This document shows, one piece after another, positions 52,024-63,100 of a stretch of DNA of 64,000 nucleotides. Source of the DNA: Paenibacillus sp. L3-i20 (GTDB lineage Bacteria > Bacillota > Bacilli > Paenibacillales > Paenibacillaceae); the NCBI RefSeq assembly GCF_022180385.2, contig NZ_BQME02000002.1:1674001-1738000 (forward strand). The letters are read 5' to 3'. The notes beneath the pieces are model-generated. The model was not told the DNA's origin, searched no databases, and worked only from the letters and a program-made list of their open reading frames with translations. Both the position numbers and the translations under genes were made by a program. The stretch's first letter is position 1. Every line of letters begins with the position of its first letter.

Positions 52024-53028
52024 ATGACAACAAAACGAAAATTACCTTATGTATACAAACTTATTGCCGGCATTGTTTTTCTTGCCGGCATGTTTGTTGT
52101 ATCGATCACACTAGGAGCAGCAGACATTTCTATAAAGGATATTTGGCTGGCGTTAACTTCAACAACGGTTAACAAGGACATCCTTATTATTCAAGAAATT
52201 CGACTGCCAAGAGAAGTAGGAGCAGCTTTAGTAGGAGCAGCATTCGGAGTATCAGGTGCGATTATGCAGGGAGTAACACGTAACCCTCTTGCTGATCCTG
52301 GTCTTCTCGGCCTTACTTCTGGTGCGAGCGCTATGCTCGCTATCACACTAGCCTTCGCACCTAATCTTAATTATTATGGCATCATGATTGCATGTTTTAT
52401 TGGTGCAGCAATCGGTGCAATCTTTGTTATTGTGTTGAGTACAGCAAAGAGAGGCAAGGTGTCACCATTTCGTATTGTCCTTGCTGGCGCTGCCATTTCC
52501 ACCTTTCTAATCGCTGTTACTGAAGGTATTGGACTTTATTTTAAATTATCTAAATTTATATCTATGTGGACAGCGGGCGGGCTCATCGGTACAACTTGGG
52601 GGCAATTAGCTCTAGTCGCACCCATTGTTATTGTTGGTATCATTGTTTCCATCATCTTTTCAAAGCAACTGACGATTTTAAGTCTCAATGAAGAAGTAGC
52701 TATTGGTCTTGGTCAAAGGCTTACGCGAATTAGAGTACTATTATTTATTGTCGTTATCCTTCTTACAGGTGCATCAGTAGCATTGGTTGGTAACTTAGCT
52801 TTCATCGGACTAATGATTCCTCATATCGTTAGATCCATTACAGGTACAGACTACCGATACATTGTGCCGATGTCTGCAATAATTGGAGCGGCTTTTATGC
52901 TGTTAGCTGATACTATGGGACGTTTAATCAATGCACCCTATGAGACACCTGTCGTTGCTATCGTCTCCGTGTTGGGCTTGCCATTCTTCTTATTCGTCGT
53001 ACATAAAGGAGGCAAATCCTTCTCATGA
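52024..53028 (+). CDS. FecCD-family permease, first subunit
   Basis: The ATG at 52024 follows GGGAC by eight bases; earlier TTG and GTG codons (51982, 52009) are in frame. The 334-residue protein has about ten membrane helices and the FecCD signature AFGVSGAIMQGVTRNPLADPGLLGL (in part), with the ATPase-coupling loop near LGLGQRLTRIR. With the second permease it makes the channel of the siderophore importer. Its end overlaps the next gene by four bases. Confidence 0.9.
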   Translation: MTTKRKLPYVYKLIAGIVFLAGMFVVSITLGAADISIKDIWLALTSTTVNKDILIIQEIRLPREVGAALVGAAFGVSGAIMQGVTRNPLADPGLLGLTSGASAMLAITLAFAPNLNYYGIMIACFIGAAIGAIFVIVLSTAKRGKVSPFRIVLAGAAISTFLIAVTEGIGLYFKLSKFISMWTAGGLIGTTWGQLALVAPIVIVGIIVSIIFSKQLTILSLNEEVAIGLGQRLTRIRVLLFIVVILLTGASVALVGNLAFIGLMIPHIVRSITGTDYRYIVPMSAIIGAAFMLLADTMGRLINAPYETPVVAIVSVLGLPFFLFVVHKGGKSFS

Positions 53029-54032
53029 TTCAAAAAGCAATTATTCGCAAACAACGTCTACTTGTTTTTGCCTGCTTAGCATTAATTGTAGCTACCGTCA
53101 TCATTAGTCTAGGGCTCGGTTATTCTACTGTTTCATACGATCGTATACTACCGACCTTACTTGGTGAAGGAAGTTTTAAAGAAGAATTTATTTTGTTCTC
53201 CATTCGCTTGCCACGAATCATTGTCACTTTACTCGCTGGTATGGCTTTAGCATTATCAGGTTCTATTTTGCAGTCCATTACTCGTAATGACTTAGCCGAC
53301 CCAGGAATTATCGGTATTAACTCAGGTGCTGGTGTCGCTGTGGCTTTGTTTTTTCTGTTCCTCCCTTTAGAAGCAGGAAACTTTGTCTATTTACTTCCTG
53401 CTGCTGCTTTTGTTGGAGCATTGCTAACAGCTGGCTTAATTTATTTGTTTTCATTTAACAAATCAGAAGGTTTAAACCCTACCCGACTTATACTCACTGG
53501 AGTTGGCTTCTCGACTGCTCTATCTGGAGTTATGATCGTGATCATCTCTTCAGCTGAAAGAGCGAAGGTAGATTTTATAGCGAAATGGATTGCAGGTAAT
53601 GTGTGGGGTGCCGATTGGCCCTTTATATGGGCTATCTTGCCATGGCTAGCCATTCTAATCCCCTTCACCCTGTATAAAGCTAACCAATTAAATATATTAG
53701 GTCTTAGCGAGCCAGTATCAATAGGAGTTGGCCTTCCTGTAGAACGAGAACGTATCAAGCTTCTGCTAGCCGCAGTTGCACTTGCTGCTTCGGCCGTCTC
53801 CGTTACAGGAGGAATTGCTTTCATTGGCCTAATGGCGCCTCATATTGCCAAAGCGATGGTCGGTCCTCGCAACCAGCTATTTATTCCAATCGCTATTCTG
53901 GTAGGTGGATTCCTGCTGCTGCTTGCTGATACAATTGGACGTAATGTACTTGATCCTGATGGAATTCCAGCAGGTATCGTCGCTTCCTTAATTGGTGTTC
54001 CTTACTTCGCTTACTTGATATTGAAGAAATAA
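53025..54032 (+). CDS. FecCD-family permease, second subunit
   Basis: The 335-residue permease repeats the FecCD plan: ALSGSILQSITRNDLADPGIIGI (in part) and a coupling loop near GVGLPVERERI. The start overlaps the first permease by four bases (ATGA), so translation is coupled. No ATPase gene follows; in Bacillus such systems share a common ATPase (YusV/FeuV). The gene ends at a strong terminator. Confidence 0.9.
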   Translation: MIQKAIIRKQRLLVFACLALIVATVIISLGLGYSTVSYDRILPTLLGEGSFKEEFILFSIRLPRIIVTLLAGMALALSGSILQSITRNDLADPGIIGINSGAGVAVALFFLFLPLEAGNFVYLLPAAAFVGALLTAGLIYLFSFNKSEGLNPTRLILTGVGFSTALSGVMIVIISSAERAKVDFIAKWIAGNVWGADWPFIWAILPWLAILIPFTLYKANQLNILGLSEPVSIGVGLPVERERIKLLLAAVALAASAVSVTGGIAFIGLMAPHIAKAMVGPRNQLFIPIAILVGGFLLLLADTIGRNVLDPDGIPAGIVASLIGVPYFAYLILKK

Positions 54033-54050
54033 ATGGAACAATTATTGATA

Positions 54051-54092
54051 AAGTGACCTTCAAACTGATCTTAGTTTGAAGGTCACTTTTTT
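54051..54092 (+). terminator. Terminator of the importer operon
   Basis: AAAGTGACCTTCAAACT pairs with AGTTTGAAGGTCACTTT, followed by a T run. Confidence 0.9.
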
Positions 54093-54100
54093 CTACGCTC

Positions 54101-54180
54101 TTCAAACACTATCTATTTTCTTCAAACACTATCTACTTTCTTCAAACGATATCTCCTCTCTTCAATCAATAGATGGTGGA
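54101..54180 (+). repeat. Four tandem 20-base repeats after the terminator
   Basis: Units start at 54101, 54121, 54141 and 54161; the first two are TTCAAACACTATCTAYTTTC, the third TTCAAACGATATCTCCTCTC and the fourth is degenerate (TTCAATCAATAGATGG). The period is exactly 20, close to two DNA turns. The core TTCAAAC with ATCT also appears in the left arm of the terminator at about 54059. Confidence 0.75.
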
Positions 54181-54530
54181 TTATGGCTATTCATTGAAAT
54201 ATTAAAATAGTGATAGTGACAATGTCATTAATTAAATCATTTAAATAATTGTTCACTAATCAAAGTACTACACGCCCTCAGGCACAAGTAGGTAAATTAG
54301 ACTATCTATATGGATTAGAGCTCGATCATTTTGTGTCGAATTTTGTTGTTATTCGTCATAAAAAATAGACAGGTCGGGTCTATTTTCAGTATATACAAAT
54401 TATTTCGAAAATTTTATACTATATGGGAGTTATATTTCGAAATTTTATTTCAGAATGGATGTGGTAATCGGCACGCTTCTCTCTACTGCTCGTATTGAAC
54501 GATCCAACCTATCTGAAAGGAAGTGCTGGT
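54181..54530. other. AT-rich intergenic region with a hairpin and a direct repeat
   Basis: No gene is visible. AAAATAGAC (54362-54370) and GTCTATTTT (54378-54386) form a hairpin. The direct repeat TATTTCGAAAATTTTAT (54401-54417) and TATTTCGAAATTTTAT (54433-54448) lies upstream of the giant wall protein gene, and could be promoter or binding sites. Confidence 0.5.
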
Positions 54531-57500
54531 ATGTATGTACATACAAGGAAGAAGACAAAGGGCTTAATTCTCCTATTAGCATTTACAGTTATATGGGGGA
54601 CATTGTTTACAGGTTTTGCAGATGCAAATGAAGGTGAAGCTTTACCCGATCAAGTTCTGCCAGTCGAAGAACAAATCGACACCATTACTGACAATATTAT
54701 TGAAGCGCCCCTGCCAATTGATCCTGAGGCAAGCTTCGCTATAGCTGCAAGCCAATTTCAGCTCATTGAAGATTTTGAAGATGTAAGCGATATCACTATT
54801 TCAGAAGTCCGTACCGTTCCCGGTTCTACGAAGCTAAATCATAGCACTCGTCCCGGACCAGTTCAATATGGGAGAGCTTCTGGACAATTCAACTACAATT
54901 TTACTGGAACCGAAGGAACATCGGCATCCTATATGAATTTTAATGGTGCCTCTGGTCGCATATTAGACGGCTACCCAAAAAAGCTTGGCATGTGGGTGTA
55001 TGGAGATGGAGCAAAACATTGGCTGCGCGGCATGCTTGAGGACAAAAAGGGTGTAAAACCCTATCTGGATTTTACGGTAACAGGCGGATTAGATTGGAAC
55101 GGCTGGAAGTACGTAACCGCTAATGTACCAGCTAACTTAGAAGCCCCTATTAAACTAAGACAAATTTATATTGCTGAATTAAACAATAACAACAAAAATA
55201 GCGGAACTCTTTTTTTCGATCAATTGTCTGCAATTTATTCGAATTCTTCTATATCATCCATCGATTTAACTGGTTTGCATGGACTAGAAGTTGGAGAAAA
55301 ATTGCAAGCTCAAGTACTTGCTACAACTAACGGAGCCGTTACTCTCGAAGATGTGACCACAAGTGCAACATTTAAGAGCAGTTCTGATGCTGTCGCTATC
55401 ATTAATGAAGACGGTGAAGTCGAAGCAACAGGCCTTGGAACTACAGTCATTACAGCAACTTATGGTGATTTACATGCCAATTACCCATTAACCGTTAGTG
55501 ACACACCAGTATTGGCAGAAAGCATTGAATTAGAAGGCAGTATTCATTTAGAAACCGGAGCTTCAGAAAACATCAAAGCGTATGCTTTTTATTCCGGTCA
55601 AATGGAAGCGGTTGCATTGAAGTCTGGTATTACTTACACAAGCAGTTTGCCAGAGGTAGCTTCAATTACAAACGATGGAATTGTAACCGCAAGCGGAATT
55701 GGAACAACTACTATTTCAGCTTCTTACGAGGGCAGGTCGTTTACTTATTTGTTAACGGTAAAGCAACCCATTCCTATACTCCAAACCATCCGGATAGCTG
55801 ACTTAACACCACTCACTGAGGGAAATACGAAAACCTTGAGTGTATTTGCTACCTACTCAATGCTTGGCGAAGAGATTGATGTAACCAATAAAGCTCAGTT
55901 TCAAAGCAGCAATCCATCTACGGCAACTGTAAGCACAGAAGGAATTGTAAGTGCAATCGCGGCCGGAACAACAAAAATCAAGGCAATTTTTGAAGGAAAG
56001 GTAACGGAATATTTACTCATCGTAACTTCCCCCAAGCAATTGCCTAAACGCGAGCTTCGTGCTGCGTGGATTGCCTCTGTTGAGAACATAGACTGGCCCA
56101 AAAAAGAGGCCACAACAGTAGAAGAACAAAAAAGCGGGTTTATCGAACTACTGGACGATCTTGCAGATAGCGGCATTAATGCTGTTATCGTTCAGATCAA
56201 ACCAACAGCAGATGCGTTCTATCCTTCAAAATATGCTCCGTGGTCGGAATGGTTGACCGGCACTCAAGGAAAGGACCCTGGATATGATCCTCTTGCCTTT
56301 ATGTTAGAAGAGGTTCATAAACGAAATATGGAATTCCACGCATGGTTTAATCCATATCGGATCAGCATGCATACCGATCCCAATAAACTAGTCGATAATC
56401 ATCCAGCTAAGCTAAATCCGGATTGGGTAGAAAACTATGGCGGCAAATTAATTTTCAATCCTGGAGTACCTGAAGCAACAGAGTTTGTCATCGATAGTGT
56501 AATGGAAGTAGTGAACAATTATGATATTGATGCAGTCCACTTTGACGACTACTTCTATCCTTATCCCGTTTCAGGCGCAGACTTCCCAGATAGTGAGGAG
56601 TTTGCAAAATACGGTGTAGGCTTTACCGACAAAGCAGCATGGCGCAGAAACAATGTCGACACGTTAATTAAAGGGTTAGCTGATGAAATTAAAGCAAGTA
56701 AACCATATGTAAAGTTTGGCATTAGTCCATTTGGAATATGGCGTAATAAAAATACAGACCCTACTGGCTCTGATACGAACGGACTTCAAAGCTATGATGC
56801 CTTATTTGCCGATACGAAGGGTTGGCTTGAAAAAGGATGGCTCGACTATATCGCACCACAAAACTATTGGCATTTCGGTAACGGGCCTGCCGCTTACGAG
56901 AAAGTACTTGACTGGTGGAGATCGATTACAAAAGACCACAACGTTCACCTTTATATCGGTCAAGCGATGTACCGGGTAAACACTTGGGAAAATCCCGAAG
57001 AAATGGCTAATCAGTTACTTTATAATCGCAGCTTCCCAGCTGAAATAGACGGCAGTATGTTTTTTAGCGCCAAAAACGTCGTTAACGTTCCCGATGGAAT
57101 AAGGGACACAATCGTCAGTGAGCACTATCGTTTCCCAGCACTCCCTCCTACGATGCCATGGCTAGATAATGTCGCTCCGAAAGCACCTATATTAACATCG
57201 GCGATTAAATCTCAGATTGGAACTGCACATTTGATGTGGGAGGATGTGGATAAAGAAAGTGACGCAACATATTACGCTATCTATCGTCAGGAAGGATCGG
57301 CGCCCCCAGATATATCGAATGCTGAACACTTGTTAACAACAGTTCGTAAAGTTAATGGTGCAGGAGAAGCAGTTACAAGTTACATCGATAAGACAGTGTC
57401 CGAATGGAACAACTACACGTATGCCATTACTGCACTGGACCGATTGCACAATGAAAGCTCGGCAAGTGATTCAAAAACACTTGTAAGCGTACCGGGTAAT

Positions 57501-60065
57501 CCAAGACAAGAAAAGGTTATGGCAATCAGCGCTGCTGAAGGAATTGTTGAGTTAGAGATTTCAGGGAAACTTAAACTTGCAAAGGACTATATCGTTCAGC
57601 AAAAGTTGGGAGATACAGTCGTAACACGAAAGCTTAACGAAGTAATGGTAGGTGCTAGCAATATTACTTTTCATCTAAATGAACGAAATGAAATCACCAA
57701 AATTGAACTAATCGGTGAAACACCGCGTAACACTATGCGTGTTGGCATTAGGTATACCATTAATGATATTACTGACTTAACTCAACTTGATCATGAAACA
57801 ATCGAGTTCACATCTGAGAAGCCAATCCGTTTCGTTGATAAGATCGGGGCTAAACAGTTCGAAATTGATGCAAATACACGTATCAGCATGATCGTTTCCA
57901 GTGGAAGCATCCGAATCGAGCAAAATGGAGTCAAATTGTACGAAACAAGCAATCGGATATACATCTCTCCTACTGTTGATTCGTCACTGATAACAGTTGC
58001 TTCCCTGAAGCGAGCGAATGGCATTCCGAAATATCGTGGTCATTTCGAAGTCTCCCTGTCACCTGTTGCAAACAAGCTAAGATTGATCAATGAGCTAGAT
58101 ATCGAGCAATACTTGTATCAAGTTGTACCAAGTGAGATGCCTGCATCATTTGGACTAGAAGCATTAAAGGCTCAAGCTATTGCAGCAAGAACCTATGCGC
58201 TCACCGATTATTTAGTAAGTCGTTTCGCCGATCGTGGCTTCCATATTGATGACAGTACATTAAGCCAAGTTTATAATAATAGCGTTGAAAATGAGATTAC
58301 GAATCAGGCGGTTGATTCTACTGCTGGTCAAATTATGTTAAGTAACGGCATGTTAGTTGATGCTAGGTTCTATTCAACATCAGGTGGGTATGGTGCATCT
58401 AAGCATGAAGTATGGGCGGATACCATTACGAACAAATTTCCAGGTACACCGATCCCTTATTTGATGGCAAGAAGTTATACGAACACTCCGGGAAATGACC
58501 AAACGATGCTAAAGATTGATACCGCAAACGAAACGGCTGTAAATAGGTTTTATAAAGACTTATCTCATACGGGCTATGATTCAGATTCTCTTTATTTCCG
58601 ATGGAAGGTTGGGCTTACCCGTTCTGAGCTTGAAGCAACGATTAGTAAAAATATAAAGCTCCGTTTCAACGCTGATCCCCACTCCATCTTAACGAAACAG
58701 ACTGATGGCAGTTATGCGAGCAAACCAATTCCAGCAAGCGGAATCGGTGAGTTGAAGAACCTTATTGTTCATAAACGCGGAGCGGGCGGCAACGTCACTG
58801 AGCTAATTATTGAAGGCTCCACCGGCACTTATAAAATAGTAAAAGAATTCAACATCCGCTTTACTATCCGTCCTAATAAAACGGATGCGGCAAGTACAAC
58901 AGATATATTAGCATATCGGGCAAAAGGCGCCTCTACCGACTATGACCCTGCCGCTACATTAAAAAACGCCAGCATTCTTTATTCAGCTTTCTTTACATTC
59001 GATACCGAACGAAATAAAGAAGGTGTCATTGAACGTATTACATTTTTCGGCGGTGGCAACGGTCATGGAGTCGGCATGAGTCAATATGGTGCTCAAATGC
59101 TCGTCAAAAAGGGCTGGACATACTCTCAAGTACTGAATGCTTATTATGCCAATATGACGATCACCAAGTTAAATGCACCTATCATCACGAGCATAGCGGC
59201 AACTGGACCCGACACTCTTGTTGCGGGCAATACAGCCAGTATCAATGTTCGTGGTTCATTCTCGAATGGTGAAAGTATAGCTGTTACCACTGGTGTTAGT
59301 TACGCTAGCAGCAACGACACGATAGCAACCGTTCATGCTGATGGAAAAATAAGTGCTAATGCGGCAGGTGTCGCGATCATTACTGCAACTGTGGGAAGCT
59401 TTTCTACCCAGCATACAATAACGATTCGTCCCGCTCCGACTGATCCCGGTCCAGGGACTTGGCCTGTAAATCCAGGTACTGAAACCAAACCTGAAAAACC
59501 AGACCCTAAACCAGAGGCAGACATACAACTGGTGGACATTAAAGAACATTGGGCTAAAGAAGCAATAAAACGAGCTGTAAAAATTGGCATTGTTAAAGGA
59601 TTTGACGACAATACATTCCGTCCTCAAAGAGAAGTATCCCGCGCTGAATTTATTACACTTCTTATGCGCGCATTTCCAAGCTCAGAGAGCTCAACGTCTA
59701 CGCTTGGATTTACCGACACAAAGGATATACCAACATGGGCGTTGGCATCGATAAAAAATGCCGTTTCTGCAGAATTGATTACCGGCTATGACGACAACTC
59801 GTTTAAGCCCAATAAACCGATTACACGGGCAGAAATGACAGCATTAATCGTGCGTGTTGCTGGGCTTCAACCAATCAGTGATTCTTCTCTTACCTTTATT
59901 GATAAGGATAAAATGCCAAGCTGGGCACGCGGTTACATCGCTGCAGCAGTAAAAGCAGGCTTTATGCAAGGGCGTTCAGGAAACAAATTTGCTCCTGCCG
60001 CTATGTCGACTCGTGCTGAAGCTGTCGTACTCCTTTTAGCCGTGCTCGACTATAAAGAAAAATAG
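54531..60065 (+). CDS. Giant surface protein: CBM-like, Ig-like repeats, GHL10 glycosidase, SpoIID, SLH anchors
   Basis: The start at the ATG at 54531 (AAAGGAAG seven bases upstream) gives 1844 residues with a signal peptide (about 1-33). Regions by rough residue: beta-sandwich carbohydrate-binding-like (75-237); three BIG_2-like Ig domains (245-500); GHL10/DUF187 hydrolase (503-880), with RAAWIASVENIDWP, FHAWFNPYRIS and VHFDDYFYPY; an Fn3-like domain (884-986); a SpoIID domain (about 1160-1530) with catalytic Glu1202 in VVPSEMP and GNGHGVGMSQYGAQ; another BIG_2 (1548-1630); a Pro-rich linker; three SLH repeats (1668-1843). SpoIID is a lytic transglycosylase used in sporulation engulfment; here it is in a cell-surface context. 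Both enzymatic parts would act on wall glycans. Confidence 0.9.
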   Translation: MYVHTRKKTKGLILLLAFTVIWGTLFTGFADANEGEALPDQVLPVEEQIDTITDNIIEAPLPIDPEASFAIAASQFQLIEDFEDVSDITISEVRTVPGSTKLNHSTRPGPVQYGRASGQFNYNFTGTEGTSASYMNFNGASGRILDGYPKKLGMWVYGDGAKHWLRGMLEDKKGVKPYLDFTVTGGLDWNGWKYVTANVPANLEAPIKLRQIYIAELNNNNKNSGTLFFDQLSAIYSNSSISSIDLTGLHGLEVGEKLQAQVLATTNGAVTLEDVTTSATFKSSSDAVAIINEDGEVEATGLGTTVITATYGDLHANYPLTVSDTPVLAESIELEGSIHLETGASENIKAYAFYSGQMEAVALKSGITYTSSLPEVASITNDGIVTASGIGTTTISASYEGRSFTYLLTVKQPIPILQTIRIADLTPLTEGNTKTLSVFATYSMLGEEIDVTNKAQFQSSNPSTATVSTEGIVSAIAAGTTKIKAIFEGKVTEYLLIVTSPKQLPKRELRAAWIASVENIDWPKKEATTVEEQKSGFIELLDDLADSGINAVIVQIKPTADAFYPSKYAPWSEWLTGTQGKDPGYDPLAFMLEEVHKRNMEFHAWFNPYRISMHTDPNKLVDNHPAKLNPDWVENYGGKLIFNPGVPEATEFVIDSVMEVVNNYDIDAVHFDDYFYPYPVSGADFPDSEEFAKYGVGFTDKAAWRRNNVDTLIKGLADEIKASKPYVKFGISPFGIWRNKNTDPTGSDTNGLQSYDALFADTKGWLEKGWLDYIAPQNYWHFGNGPAAYEKVLDWWRSITKDHNVHLYIGQAMYRVNTWENPEEMANQLLYNRSFPAEIDGSMFFSAKNVVNVPDGIRDTIVSEHYRFPALPPTMPWLDNVAPKAPILTSAIKSQIGTAHLMWEDVDKESDATYYAIYRQEGSAPPDISNAEHLLTTVRKVNGAGEAVTSYIDKTVSEWNNYTYAITALDRLHNESSASDSKTLVSVPGNPRQEKVMAISAAEGIVELEISGKLKLAKDYIVQQKLGDTVVTRKLNEVMVGASNITFHLNERNEITKIELIGETPRNTMRVGIRYTINDITDLTQLDHETIEFTSEKPIRFVDKIGAKQFEIDANTRISMIVSSGSIRIEQNGVKLYETSNRIYISPTVDSSLITVASLKRANGIPKYRGHFEVSLSPVANKLRLINELDIEQYLYQVVPSEMPASFGLEALKAQAIAARTYALTDYLVSRFADRGFHIDDSTLSQVYNNSVENEITNQAVDSTAGQIMLSNGMLVDARFYSTSGGYGASKHEVWADTITNKFPGTPIPYLMARSYTNTPGNDQTMLKIDTANETAVNRFYKDLSHTGYDSDSLYFRWKVGLTRSELEATISKNIKLRFNADPHSILTKQTDGSYASKPIPASGIGELKNLIVHKRGAGGNVTELIIEGSTGTYKIVKEFNIRFTIRPNKTDAASTTDILAYRAKGASTDYDPAATLKNASILYSAFFTFDTERNKEGVIERITFFGGGNGHGVGMSQYGAQMLVKKGWTYSQVLNAYYANMTITKLNAPIITSIAATGPDTLVAGNTASINVRGSFSNGESIAVTTGVSYASSNDTIATVHADGKISANAAGVAIITATVGSFSTQHTITIRPAPTDPGPGTWPVNPGTETKPEKPDPKPEADIQLVDIKEHWAKEAIKRAVKIGIVKGFDDNTFRPQREVSRAEFITLLMRAFPSSESSTSTLGFTDTKDIPTWALASIKNAVSAELITGYDDNSFKPNKPITRAEMTALIVRVAGLQPISDSSLTFIDKDKMPSWARGYIAAAVKAGFMQGRSGNKFAPAAMSTRAEAVVLLLAVLDYKEK

Positions 60066-60074
60066 GAAGTAAAG

Positions 60075-60121
60075 ATGGGCTGCCACTCTAAGTAGAGCAA
60101 TCTACTAGATGGCAGTCCATT
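60075..60121. terminator. Terminator between the two giant genes
   Basis: ATGGGCTGCCA pairs with TGGCAGTCCAT with an inner TAGA/TCTA stem; the genes converge here. Confidence 0.65.
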
Positions 60122-63100
60122 TATTTTACTCTATGGACACCTACAACTTGTCCTACCTCGCCGCTTATTATCACTTCCACAGAAGTTGTTTTGATAGTTC
60201 CATTGCTATAATAAGCAGAATAGACGAATGTAATCGGACCATCCTCCAGCTTTTCAAATGTCTCATACCATAGCTCCCCGCCCCAAGTCGTTTTACTCCC
60301 TCCTACTAACGACAAGTTTACAGTAAATTCACCAAAGGATGCTTCAACTCGATTAGCAACTGTTGAGCTTATAGTTGCGGTCGTATCCGCAAAGAGAAGA
60401 AACTTTTCTCCAGCCCAATACGTGTTATATCCTCGAGGTGATTCCTCATTTCCACTCTTCTTCGTATTATATTTTTTCCGATGTTCGTTCCAAATGTCAG
60501 TATGTTTAACAAAGCCTGCTACACTCAGCGGCAATACTTGTATCGACTTAGAAACTTCCACCGGCTCTGCTTTCCCATCACTAACCGTTAGCTTCATCGT
60601 CCATATCCCGACTTGTTGTAATTTTTGTGATGGGCCAGTATTCGGATACGGATCATTAAAGGAGTAATCTGTTATCGATTTCACTCCTGTTGGGCTTTTC
60701 AGCTCATAGCGCAAAGATAAGTTATCCTTATCCGGATCATTTACTAATGAACTAAATGTCACTATGTCGCCTTCGTAAACCGGCTGCGGTGACCACGTGA
60801 AATCAGCAGTAGGCGCTTGATTCGTCTCAATATAGAAGTATCGGACCGTGCTCCAATCTCCCCACTCAAATCCGTCATGTACTCTGACTTGAACATACAT
60901 ATTCGTCTTCTCAGGCAGATCGATGCTAGGGCTCCACAATATATTTGCAAGATTAACCACTTTCGAATCTAAAACTAAATGTCCACCATAACGATAGATC
61001 TGCACCTGATAACGTTTCTGAACATCCTGATCCCCATCTCCATACGCCCACATGAAATCAGGACGTAATACGGTCATCTTCGTTGGATTGCTCTGATTTG
61101 TACTCTCAGGAGTTGTAATTGTCGCTGTTGGTTTGCGGTTGACAATCATAATTTCCTGTTCTTTCTGTGCAGTAGCTCCATGAGAATCTACTATTAATTG
61201 ACGAATCGAGTAAGTACCAATCTTGTTGAAGCTTGTGGTCCAATTGGTTCGAGAAGTACTTTTGATCGATTCTGGACCGTTCTCCGACTTGTTCCGAACA
61301 TAATAGGTATGAGCAAGATTCTCTCTAGCCCCGTCCTCTTTATCACTTGCAGTTGAATCAATGGTCACCGTCACACCGCGATATGTAGTAATGTGGGACT
61401 TTGTAAATCCAGATATGGGTGGTGTGTTAAGTGCAGCCTTTTTTCCCACAACTAGTGATCGAATAGCCCACCCACTCCATGCGCCGTATTCATCTTTCAC
61501 CGCAAGTGCTACCTCGTACGTACCTGTTTCCTGTGGTGTGACAAGCTTCTCTGGAACATATTCCCCACTAGGTGTAATGTAATAAAATCGTTTTTCCATT
61601 ATCCCTTTGGTCACTTTATAGTCAATTCCCGTATCCTCAGTTGAATAAACGGCAGCTGATTCATAACGATCTGGATCAAGGCTACTGTCTGTCCAAAGTA
61701 CTCGTCCATCATATGACCTTTGAACAACGGTAAAGTTAGCAATCGGTCTACGATGAACCGTAATATTCCGTTTGAATTCATTGGAGTATTTACGATATTC
61801 GTCAAAGTCCTTACTTGGCATTAGATAACTTGGATGAGGATCATCTCGTCCTTTAAGTGCAATAAGGTAATCCCCTACCTTATCCAACTTTAGGTTACCA
61901 GAAGTAATTGTTTTTCCATCGAGAGCCGACTTACCTTGATTATTGATAAATCGTTCTTTGTGGTACAATTTCCAACCTAATTCAGCCGCAGGATCATTTT
62001 CGGGATCTTTGAATTCTATATTGTCCGTTTTGATTTCTGCCGTGGAGTCTTCCTCTAATATGGCGTATTGATTGGACCAAAGGTTAAGATCTTCCAGTGC
62101 TTTATATTGAAGTTGGCTGAATGTAATATGTGATTTGTTAGCCCAATAACCAAAAAATCCATCTTGATACTCATTGTCTGTTGCCGTTAATATCGGGATA
62201 TTATTTAGCCAAACTTCAATCTTTTCACCTAAAAACTTCAATCGAATGTTGTAGTCCGTTTTATCTTGCATTGGATACGTTCCTGTATCTAATTCAGTAC
62301 GCTGTCCATTTATATATTTAGCAAGGACAATATTTTTTCCATCCGCTTCTATTGCATATCGATTTTTGGTATCTTTCATTCGGAATGAATACCCAAACCA
62401 TTCTTTGTCATAATCGATTTTGTCCATACGATAGCTGAATTTGACTTCGGCATGTACCATCTTTTGCGTAGACATAAATTGTCCGCTTGTAAAAGGATTG
62501 GAGATTACAGCTGGTCTGGTTGAAGGCGCTCCTATGGAAACATTTAATCGTAATAAGCTCGTATCGCTTGAACCATTGGGTGCTTGCTCGGCTTTATTCA
62601 GTGATACGTATACCCCGTCCATGAAATACTCACCCATTAACTGTTGCCCGTGATTGCAAGGCACGCCTACTCGTCCTACGTTATTACCTGCACTATCTTT
62701 GACATTATTAAAGCCAGATGTATAACTTCCAATGGTACATGTAGCTCCATCAAGAAACGATGTTCGGTTGCCGTCAATGGTGACTGTACTATTCGGCCCA
62801 GAAATCCGTGCACCATTCCAATTTAATGAATAACTGGTTGGCGCATCATAGCGGTAATTCCCGTAATGGTACATGGAAAGATCATCGCCATATTGGGATG
62901 ATTTACTTGTTTTAAGTTGACCAGTGGAAGCGTTAAGTACGAAAACTTCTTCATATCCTCCTTCACGGTTTACAATCTTGTCATAGTAAACCTTTGCTAA
63001 TACCTCATTGTTGCTATAATCAAATACTAAGCTAGGCATTGTATCAGTAATATTGTAAAAGTTCACATACGAATGCATTAAAGTTGGACCCGATATTTGG

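Noticed and set aside
54101-54180. Possible CRISPR array
   Set aside because: The repeats are contiguous with no spacers, and no cas gene is present.
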